NCBI GenBank assembly: GCA_040507035.1
Contig: JBEVVR010000004.1
Coordinates: 1 to 64,000 of the forward strand
Direction: 5' to 3'
DNA from: Thiodiazotropha sp040507035
Lineage (GTDB): Bacteria; Pseudomonadota; Gammaproteobacteria; Chromatiales; Chromatiaceae
Length of the DNA: 64,000 nucleotides
Shown here: positions 24,356 to 30,750 of the stretch, in pieces
Numbering within the stretch: position 1 is the stretch's first letter
Layout of the letters: each line of letters begins with the position of its first letter
Made by a program: the position numbers and the translations under genes
The notes under the pieces: model-generated
Seen by the model: the letters and a program-made list of their open reading frames with translations, nothing else
Database searches by the model: none
Told to the model about the DNA's origin: nothing

Positions 24356-24544
24356 AGATTAGCTAACTTCCTAAAAAATATAGGTTCTCTACCCGGTTTG
24401 GTGGCAGTTTTGCCGGATTCTTTAATTGATTCATTCTTAAATGCGGGGTCGATTGGTGATTGGTGAATTGGGTTCCCGAGAATCCTCGGAAACTCTGCTG
24501 GTGAAAGGGTGATAGGGGGAGGTGTTGGCTGACTTTTCAGCAAT

Positions 24545-24562
24545 GGTGCGGCAAGCCGCACC
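24545..24562. repeat. REP-like hairpin GGTGCGGC-AA-GCCGCACC
   Basis: An exact eight-base-pair stem with a two-base loop, followed on the plus strand by CTACG. Read on the minus strand it is CGTAGGGTGCGGCTTGCCGCACC. It closely resembles the hairpin at 41554-41572 (TAGGGTGGGGC-CCT-GCCCCACC), so both are probably members of one dispersed repeat family. It lies in the 259-base gap between the mini rod gene and the DsrC/TusE-like gene. Confidence 0.65.
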
Positions 24563-24614
24563 CTACGCTATTGACTGGGGCTAAGCGTAGTTTGCGGCAT
24601 CAATATCCTTGCCT

Positions 24615-24914
24615 TCAGACGCAGCCGGTAGGCTTTGGCAAACCGCCATATTTTGTGATGGGTTTCATCGGTCCGGTCAGCCAGAGTTTGAACATCTCCT
24701 TCTTATCGGCGCCCAGATACTTGGAAAATTTTCTAATCGGCGGTACCACGTTGAACTCGTCATAATACTCCCTGGCCTTGAGGATATGCTCCCACTTTTC
24801 ATCAGTGAGCTCATAGTCGTCGGCTTGCGCCATGGCTCTTGCGATTTCAGGGGTCCAAGCATTCATGTCGGTCAGGTAGCCGTCGCCATCACGTTCTGGA
24901 ATTGCATCACTCAT
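24615..24914 (-). CDS. DsrC/TusE-family sulfur-carrier-like protein
   Basis: A 99-residue protein with the family core LTDEKWEHILKAREYYDEFN near residue 36, PPIRKFSKYLG and MFKLWLTGP, and the invariant flexible C-terminus LPKPTGCV. The penultimate Cys98 is the persulfide-carrying cysteine. The second cysteine of true dissimilatory DsrC, eleven residues earlier, is replaced by Thr87, so this is a TusE-like or accessory DsrC homologue rather than the DsrAB partner. It fits a sulfur-metabolising organism. It is a single gene with a short upstream region. Confidence 0.88.
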   Translation of the reverse strand: MSDAIPERDGDGYLTDMNAWTPEIARAMAQADDYELTDEKWEHILKAREYYDEFNVVPPIRKFSKYLGADKKEMFKLWLTGPMKPITKYGGLPKPTGCV

Positions 24915-25024
24915 TTTCCTGCTCCTATTACCAAGTAATTAGGTTGGTTATTATGAGTGAGGAGTTTAATGTGAATTGGCACTTCGTTTCTACCCTGGGA
25001 ATACTCGGGTTATCCGGTTCACGT

Positions 25025-25750
25025 CTAGATGATGTTTGGTGTCGATTCCTTGGAGATCTCCACAATGTGCTGGATAAATGCACCTTTGTCATCAAAGCTG
25101 TCGTTGAACTGGAGTCGTTTCAAATCGGCACCGATACGGATATCCAGACCGTTGGGATCGGCCCCTACCGCCTCAGCGGGGGCTTTACTTGTCTGCTCCT
25201 GATCCTTGAGCAGGTGATTCAGTAGATCGTGTGCATGTCCGTTCAACTGATAGAGTATCTCTGCCTCATCTGCGGTGGAAAAGGGGATCGGCAGGGGGAT
25301 GCGACTGGGATCGATCCAGCGAGCGGATCCAAAGCCGCCGATAAAGTAGAAGTGTTTTATCTGCAGTCGGTAAAAGCGGAAGTTCAGCTCTTTTTGATAG
25401 CGTCGTGTCTCTGGGTAGAAACGAAAGTAGCGTTCCGCGGAGGCCTTTGAGTTGACTGTTTCGACTTGGCTCAGACAGGTGAGGCGGGCCAGTTGCTGGA
25501 CATCACCGTCGCCCTGTTCGGTGAGCGTGAGGGAACAGTTCGGATTGCTCTCGAGGTTTCTGGTGTGCTGAGCGAGATGAGAGATCAACAGCAGCAGGTT
25601 ACCTTTTGTGTCGCGGCAGAATGGGAGAAGCGAACCGAAGGGGTATCCTGGGAATTTCACCGAATGTGTCGAGAGTATGCCGTGATAACTTGTCGACCAG
25701 AGCCTCTGTATCTCTTGTAATAACTCTTCCGTTGATGATTCATGGTTCAT
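25025..25750 (-). CDS. HugZ-like pyridoxamine 5'-phosphate oxidase family protein
   Basis: A 241-residue protein with a split-barrel N-terminal domain (THSVKFPGYPFGSLLPFCRD near residue 28, LLLLISHLAQHTRNLESNPN, RLTCLSQVE) and a C-terminal DUF2470-like domain (LLNHLLKDQEQ and GADPNGLDIRIGADLKRLQF). This two-domain plan is that of HugZ-type haem-binding or haem-degrading proteins. The GGFGSARWIDPSRI segment near residue 138 is also typical. It is encoded 51 bases from the preceding MTH1187-like gene on the same strand. Confidence 0.85.
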   Translation of the reverse strand: MNHESSTEELLQEIQRLWSTSYHGILSTHSVKFPGYPFGSLLPFCRDTKGNLLLLISHLAQHTRNLESNPNCSLTLTEQGDGDVQQLARLTCLSQVETVNSKASAERYFRFYPETRRYQKELNFRFYRLQIKHFYFIGGFGSARWIDPSRIPLPIPFSTADEAEILYQLNGHAHDLLNHLLKDQEQTSKAPAEAVGADPNGLDIRIGADLKRLQFNDSFDDKGAFIQHIVEISKESTPNII

Positions 25751-25801
25751 TTTTTCTTCTCGTGGTTGATGAATCGATTCAGTTCAAGACTGCGGTTCGG
25801 A

Positions 25802-26128
25802 CTACTCCTCCGGATCGGATTTGACATCCCCAATTTTCTGTTTAATTGAACGTAGTTTTTCTTGAAGACCGTGTTTCCTCTCAGGGCGACTGTCGATCTT
25901 TATCGCCGCATAGACACGCTGACTACCGATATCATGTAAAAGTCCGGTTGCCTTCTCAACTATTGTCAGGGCATCGGCGATATTGGATGTTTCGATCAGT
26001 GTCCCCATTGCTGTGAGTCGGTAGGCTACCCCGCTGTTCTTGATCATCTTGACCACCTGACTCACTTCAGCGCTAACGCTTTCGCCCCTGTCCAGGGGAA
26101 AGATACTCAATTCCAATATTACCGACAT
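25802..26128 (-). CDS. MTH1187/YkoF-type thiamine-binding family protein
   Basis: A 108-residue protein starting MSVILELSIFPLDRGESVSA. The frame is open upstream for a further 150 codons, but only this part resembles a known family (MTH1187, small ferredoxin-fold proteins), with MGTLIETSNIADALTIVEKA near residue 41 and RVYAAIKIDSRPERKHGL near residue 71. Members bind small ligands such as thiamine-related compounds or salts; the ligand here is unknown. Next on the strand is the HugZ-like gene, probably co-transcribed. Confidence 0.82.
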   Translation of the reverse strand: MSVILELSIFPLDRGESVSAEVSQVVKMIKNSGVAYRLTAMGTLIETSNIADALTIVEKATGLLHDIGSQRVYAAIKIDSRPERKHGLQEKLRSIKQKIGDVKSDPEE

Positions 26129-26318
26129 CGTTGTTCCTGGGCTGCTACAGATAACATTAGTCCATATCGGTTCTATTTTACCCTGAATTGGGTATGGATG
26201 ATTGTTTTGTTCAAATAAACGGAAACATCGATTTAACAATTCTTCACAGGTAGCGGGTTTATTCAGCGGCGGCAATTGCCCTAAGCTGCACGCATCGGGA
26301 TGAGGAGCTGCGCAAGCG

Positions 26319-26561
26319 ATGAATGGCCTGGCTTTCATATTGGTTGGTGTTGTCGCCGGTTGGTTCGCCGGACTGATTATGAAAGGCCGTAGCTTTGGCT
26401 TGCTGGGCAATCTACTGCTTGGGGTTCTGGGGGCGTTGATTGGCGGATATCTATTCAATTTTTTTGCCATCGATACCAGTGGGATAATCGCATCATTGAT
26501 CACAGCCACAACGGGCGCGATACTTGTCCTGGCAATAGCCGGGGTAGTCATGAAGCGTTGA
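26319..26561 (+). CDS. GlsB/YeaQ/YmgE-type small stress membrane protein
   Basis: An 80-residue protein with three hydrophobic stretches: AFILVGVVAGWFAGLIMKGR, GLLGNLLLGVLGALIGGYLF and a C-terminal ILVLAIAGVVMKR. The MKGRSFGLLGNLLLGVLGA pattern is the signature of this family, formerly called transglycosylase-associated proteins. The gene starts a plus-strand group with an MscS-like channel and an OmpA-like protein, suggesting an envelope or osmotic stress set. Confidence 0.88.
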   Translation: MNGLAFILVGVVAGWFAGLIMKGRSFGLLGNLLLGVLGALIGGYLFNFFAIDTSGIIASLITATTGAILVLAIAGVVMKR

Positions 26562-26616
26562 GGCCCCCGGTGGCTCAAAGTGGTGACCAAAGCAAAACAA
26601 TGACAGGAGAGATCTC

Positions 26617-27435
26617 ATGGAGCTTACGCTAGAAACCCTAATCAATTCCTACGTTATTCCTTGGGGGACCAAGATCGTAATGGCACTGCTGGTGTTCATT
26701 ATCGGTCGATGGCTTGCAAAACTGCTGACTCGGACCCTGAAGCGGCTGATGGAGCGGGGACAGGTCGACCAGATGCTGATCAGTTTCCTCGGGAATATCG
26801 CTTATGCTGCCCTGTTGGCGGTTGTTGTGCTGGCTGCTCTCGAACAGCTCGGCGTCAATACCACATCCGCTCTGGCCATATTGGGTGCTGCCGGCTTGGC
26901 TGTGGGTCTGGCGTTGAAGGACTCCTTGGCCAGCTTTGCCGCCGGGGTAATGTTGATCATCTTTCGTCCCTTTAAATTGGGTGACTTCGTGGAAGCAGGT
27001 GGAGAATCAGGGGTCGTTGAAGAGATTCGTATCTTCCACACAGTCCTCAGAACCGGCGACAACCGTGAGATCACCATGCCCAATGGTCAGATCTACGCCG
27101 GCACGATTATCAACTATTCGGCCAGAGATACCAGGCGTATCGACCTGGTGATCGGTATTGGTTATGACGACGATATCAAGAAAGCCCGGGATCTTATCAA
27201 ACAGGTTCTCGATGCAGACACTACGGTACTGAAGGATCCCGAACCCACGATTATGTTGCTGGAGCTTGGCGAAAGCAGCGTCGACTTCGCGGTTCGACCC
27301 TGGGTCAAATCGGGAGACTACTGGACGACGCGCGCAGCCCTGCTCGAAGCGATCAAGACAACATTCGATGCACAGGGTATCTCTATTCCCTACCCACAGC
27401 GGGATCTTCACATGATTCAGGAGGCGGCTGCCTGA
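26617..27435 (+). CDS. Small-conductance mechanosensitive channel (MscS family)
   Basis: A 272-residue protein, close to E. coli MscS (286). Three transmembrane helices occupy residues 15-110; the pore helix TM3 reads ALAILGAAGLAVGLALKDSL with the Gly/Ala packing typical of MscS. The beta domain (FKLGDFVEAGGESGVVEEIR, TVLRTGDNREITMPNGQIY) and the alpha/beta C-terminus (RPWVKSGDYWTTRAALLEAI) follow. It releases solutes on hypo-osmotic shock. AGGAGAG lies just upstream of the ATG. Confidence 0.95.
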   Translation: MELTLETLINSYVIPWGTKIVMALLVFIIGRWLAKLLTRTLKRLMERGQVDQMLISFLGNIAYAALLAVVVLAALEQLGVNTTSALAILGAAGLAVGLALKDSLASFAAGVMLIIFRPFKLGDFVEAGGESGVVEEIRIFHTVLRTGDNREITMPNGQIYAGTIINYSARDTRRIDLVIGIGYDDDIKKARDLIKQVLDADTTVLKDPEPTIMLLELGESSVDFAVRPWVKSGDYWTTRAALLEAIKTTFDAQGISIPYPQRDLHMIQEAAA

Positions 27436-27483
27436 CTGATCTAGCCGCTAGTTTGATTTTGTAGCTATATAGGAGGTGCGATC

Positions 27484-28299
27484 ATGCACATCAGACGAAT
27501 TTCCATGGCATTGGCAGTGACGCCAATATTGATAAGCAGCAATGTTGCAGCAGAAAAGGGACTTGCCTATGACAGTATTGATACTGTCTGGCGTACTGGC
27601 TATGGCGAGTGTTGGACCACCTCCTATCGGGACAAAGCCCCGGGGGATGCCTCCTGTTTCGGTGAGGCGGTAGCGGAAATGGCACCGGAGGGTGATGCGG
27701 ATAATGATGGCGTTGTGGACAGCAAGGATCAGTGTCCCGGGACTGCCGCAGGGGTCAAGGTCGATGATAGAGGTTGTGCCCTTGACAGCGATGGTGATGG
27801 GGTGGCTGACAGTAGTGACAAATGCCCCGATACTCCAGCCGGTGCCAAGGTCGACGCCGATGGCTGCGAACTGGATAGTGACGGAGATGGTGTCGCCGAT
27901 AGCAAGGATGAATGCCCAAATACACCTGCCGGTGCCAAAGTGACAGCTGACGGTTGTGCGGTGCAGATAGTATTGCAGAACGTCCAGTTCGAGCTCAACA
28001 GCGACCGCATCAGTAGCGAATATACATCGGTCTTGAATAAAGTTGCAGATTCGCTGAAGGCCCGTGCCGATATCAAGTCGATTGAGGTGATTGGCCATAC
28101 CGATTCCACCGGTGCCGCGGACTATAATCAGACTCTCTCCGAGAGGCGAGCCAAGGCGGTTGCTGATTATCTGGGCGCGCAGGGAGTGGCTCAGGGACTC
28201 CTTACCTCGAAGGGGATGGGTGAGTCGTCTCCGATCGCCGACAATGGCACGAAAGCAGGTCGTGCGCAGAATCGTCGGGTCGAGTTGAAGTTGAACTAG
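27484..28299 (+). CDS. OmpA-family outer membrane protein with thrombospondin type 3 repeats
   Basis: A 271-residue exported protein: a signal peptide of about 24 residues (cleavage near SNVAA-EKG), a short cysteine-containing segment, three TSP3-type calcium-binding repeats (DADNDGVVDSKDQCP, DSDGDGVADSSDKCPDTPAG, DSDGDGVADSKDECPNTPAG; about 36 residues each) and a C-terminal OmpA peptidoglycan-binding domain (VIGHTDSTGAADYNQTLSER). The beta barrel is absent, so it is probably periplasmic and wall-bound. AGGAGGTG precedes the ATG by five bases. A long hairpin terminator follows. Confidence 0.92.
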   Translation: MHIRRISMALAVTPILISSNVAAEKGLAYDSIDTVWRTGYGECWTTSYRDKAPGDASCFGEAVAEMAPEGDADNDGVVDSKDQCPGTAAGVKVDDRGCALDSDGDGVADSSDKCPDTPAGAKVDADGCELDSDGDGVADSKDECPNTPAGAKVTADGCAVQIVLQNVQFELNSDRISSEYTSVLNKVADSLKARADIKSIEVIGHTDSTGAADYNQTLSERRAKAVADYLGAQGVAQGLLTSKGMGESSPIADNGTKAGRAQNRRVELKLN

Positions 28300-28311
28300 T
28301 AAAGTCATTAC

Positions 28312-28376
28312 AGGGGATTCGGGATGGCGACAGCGTGACATTCGTCATGCTGTCGCCTCGAAGCCCCTCTGTTTTA
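28312..28376 (+). terminator. Long hairpin terminator after the OmpA-family gene
   Basis: Inner arms (28326-28339 with 28344-28357) pair over 14 positions with one G-U pair around an ATTC loop; outer arms AGGGGATTCG and CGAAGCCCCT extend the stem with one mismatch. CTGTTTTATG follows. It lies 12 bases after the stop codon. Confidence 0.75.
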
Positions 28377-28521
28377 TGAGAACGACATCATTGACTCGAA
28401 GGCCCAGCAGTGATCAGTTAATAGCCACGGATGGATCAACTGTCTGCAGGTAGGCCAGGTGTAGTTGAATCCTATATCGAGAAGAGAAACTGTTAGGTGG
28501 TTAAAGCTTGTGGAGTCATCG

Positions 28522-29208
28522 ATGCGAATAGCCTATTTGGAAGATGATAAGGTGCAGTCGGCGGTCATGAAGGAGTGGCTTGAGGCAGAAGGATACGTCT
28601 GCAGGGCTTTTGACAATGCCGATTCCTTCATGCGCGAGTTGCGTCACGAAACCTATGACCTGCTGATCATGGACTGGGAGTTACCTGAAAAGAGTGGCGT
28701 TGAGGTGCTCTCTTGGTTACGTGGTGACAGGGAGTGGGATCTACCCGTCTTCTTCATCACTCATCGGGATGGTGAAGCCGATATCATCGAAGCATTGGAA
28801 AAGGGGGCCGATGATTACCTGGCTAAACCGGTCAATCGTGAAATCATGTTGGCTCGAATCAAGGCCTTGGTCAGACGTCACAGCGGACGTCGCGATCATG
28901 TTGAGGTGAATGGGTTTACCCTCAATAAGGAGAGCAAGACACTTACCCTAAATGGTGAGCCTGTCGATATGACGGAAAAGGAGTTCCAACTGGCTTGGAT
29001 GCTGTTTACCAATATCGGTCGACTACTCTCGAGAGACCACCTGTTGGAGAGTATCTGGGGATTTGGCCCGGGGCTGATGACCAGAACCGTGGATACGCAT
29101 ATCAGCCGCTTACGCCGCAAACTGGGACTGACCCCTGAGAAGGGGTGGCGTTTGAAGGCGGTCTATCATCAAGGCTATCGCCTTGAGCAGCTGGAGGAGT
29201 TTGAGTAG
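28522..29208 (+). CDS. OmpR/PhoB-type response regulator
   Basis: A 228-residue regulator with this start: the receiver domain has acidic residues in YLEDD and the phosphate acceptor Asp51 (LLIMDWELPEKSG), then a winged-helix DNA-binding domain with GRLLSRDHLLESIWGFGPG and TRTVDTHISRLRRKLGL. The frame runs further upstream, but the ATG at 28522 has GGAG six bases before it and fits the family start. It is followed by a FecR-domain protein and a CHASE2 histidine kinase, its likely partner. Confidence 0.92.
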   Translation: MRIAYLEDDKVQSAVMKEWLEAEGYVCRAFDNADSFMRELRHETYDLLIMDWELPEKSGVEVLSWLRGDREWDLPVFFITHRDGEADIIEALEKGADDYLAKPVNREIMLARIKALVRRHSGRRDHVEVNGFTLNKESKTLTLNGEPVDMTEKEFQLAWMLFTNIGRLLSRDHLLESIWGFGPGLMTRTVDTHISRLRRKLGLTPEKGWRLKAVYHQGYRLEQLEEFE

Positions 29209-29380
29209 TCAGCTTGATTGGGGTTTTTAACAGGGATATGACAACAGTTCAGTAGCTGCAAGTTGGTATGGATCGCCAGTATAATCATCCTGAAGAATAG
29301 TTGAATTACCAATTGGAATGACCTTGGTGGAGTTCTGATTATTGATCTTTCGAATTGAGGTCAACGGCTCTGCGGGATGT

Positions 29381-30718
29381 ATGACTGGCAAGATGACTAG
29401 ATTTACAACACGCTTACTGCTCTTTCTCTTGGCCACATTTTCCTCTCAACTTTACTCAGAGGATTGGGCCTACCGCATCCATGAGGGAGAGAATCTGACA
29501 ATCGTCGCGGAACGCTTCCTCAAAGCTGAATTCACCCCTGAACAGCTACAAATCTACAACGGCATTACTAAAGACAGGGAGATACCTATAGGTACCGAGA
29601 TACGCGTACCTATCGACTGGTTAAAAGAGGTACTTGCCGGGGTAAAGGTCAATTATGTTCTCGGCAGTGCCTCACTGCTGCGAAGGGGCGAAGATAAAAC
29701 AACCGCTTTAGTTAAAGACACCTTGCTCAATGCCGGTGACAAGGTCATTACTACTGCCGGTTCACTGGTCTCACTGCAGTTCGCCGACAATTCCACACTG
29801 TTGATAGGAGAGGAGAGTGAAGTGACTTTTGATGCGCTCTCTTCATTCCATGGTACGGGAATGTTGGATACTCGCATTCGTTTGCAGCGGGGGCGGGTGG
29901 AGAATCGAATCAAACCGGTTCGTAAACCGGAGTATAGATATGAAATTCATACACCGGCCGCGGTTACGGTTGTAAGAGGTACCGATTTTCGTGTCGCTTC
30001 AGGGGCGGAGGATGAGATGACCCGCAGTGAAGTCACGGAAGGTAGCGTGAACATCAGTGCCAGCGGAGAAACGGTAACGGTGGAGCAAGGCGAGGGTACT
30101 TTGATAGTAAAGGGTAGTCCACCGGCGCTACCCCGTAAACTGCTGCCAAAACCCGATATGGGTGCTGTGAAGCTACAGACCGGATTGGATGAAGTGGCAC
30201 TGGATTGGCCAGACCTTGCCGGTGCTGCAGCTTATCGCTATCGGCTGACCAACAGTCAGCAGCATGGGGTTGGAGGCGGAGTAGTGGCAATGAGCCAAGT
30301 GGAGCTACCGATGCTGCCCGCAGGTGATTACCGAATTGCGGTCAGGGGTATTGATGAGTTGGGGCTTGAGGGATTCAACGCCCATCACGATTTCACTTTA
30401 GAGTCGGTGTCGCCGCCCCCGAAGCCGGCACCAGCGGTTGGAATGGGGGCGCCGACGCTGCTGCGGCCGCAGTTCAGCCAATACGGTATTCACATCCAAT
30501 GGAGCCAGGTGGAGAAGGCCTGGGCCTATAGCGTATTGCTTGCAAGGGATGTGGAAATGAGGGATGTTCTCTTGACCAGACTGGCTGAAGATCACGGATT
30601 TGTTTTGCAACCCCTACCCCCGGGGCGCTATTTTATTGCTGTAGAGGCACTCTCCGCGGTTAGCGATGATCGATCCCAGTCCAACATCTACCAAATCGAC
30701 ATACCCGCTTGGCAATGA
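29381..30718 (+). CDS. Periplasmic LysM-like plus FecR-domain protein
   Basis: 445 residues from this ATG (another ATG at 29393 and an upstream TTG at 29342 are possible). A signal peptide (RFTTRLLLFLLATFSSQLYS) precedes a LysM-like segment (YRIHEGENLTIVAERFL and IPIGTEIRVPIDW). A FecR domain follows at about residues 120-225 (GDKVITTAGSLVSLQFADNS, VRGTDFRVASG). Two fibronectin-like repeats close the protein (LDWPDLAGAAAYRYRL; IQWSQVEKAWAYSVLLARDV). FecR domains here are not next to a TonB receptor or ECF sigma factor; the neighbours are a response regulator and a CHASE2 kinase, so it may be an envelope input module for that kinase. Confidence 0.85.
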   Translation: MTGKMTRFTTRLLLFLLATFSSQLYSEDWAYRIHEGENLTIVAERFLKAEFTPEQLQIYNGITKDREIPIGTEIRVPIDWLKEVLAGVKVNYVLGSASLLRRGEDKTTALVKDTLLNAGDKVITTAGSLVSLQFADNSTLLIGEESEVTFDALSSFHGTGMLDTRIRLQRGRVENRIKPVRKPEYRYEIHTPAAVTVVRGTDFRVASGAEDEMTRSEVTEGSVNISASGETVTVEQGEGTLIVKGSPPALPRKLLPKPDMGAVKLQTGLDEVALDWPDLAGAAAYRYRLTNSQQHGVGGGVVAMSQVELPMLPAGDYRIAVRGIDELGLEGFNAHHDFTLESVSPPPKPAPAVGMGAPTLLRPQFSQYGIHIQWSQVEKAWAYSVLLARDVEMRDVLLTRLAEDHGFVLQPLPPGRYFIAVEALSAVSDDRSQSNIYQIDIPAWQ

Positions 30719-30750
30719 GATCGGGAGAAGGGCTCCGTGACAGGTAACAG

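Noticed and set aside
26129..26590. Upstream extension of the MTH1187-like frame on the minus strand
   Set aside because: It overlaps the GlsB-like gene antisense, and only the part from 26128 downward resembles the family.
27690..27960. Tandem similarity within the OmpA-family gene considered as a DNA repeat
   Set aside because: It reflects protein-level TSP3 repeats with divergent codons rather than a DNA repeat array.
27448..28341. 297-codon minus-strand frame opposite the OmpA-family gene
   Set aside because: The plus-strand protein has signal peptide, TSP3 repeats and an OmpA domain; the antisense frame is an artefact of the repetitive composition.
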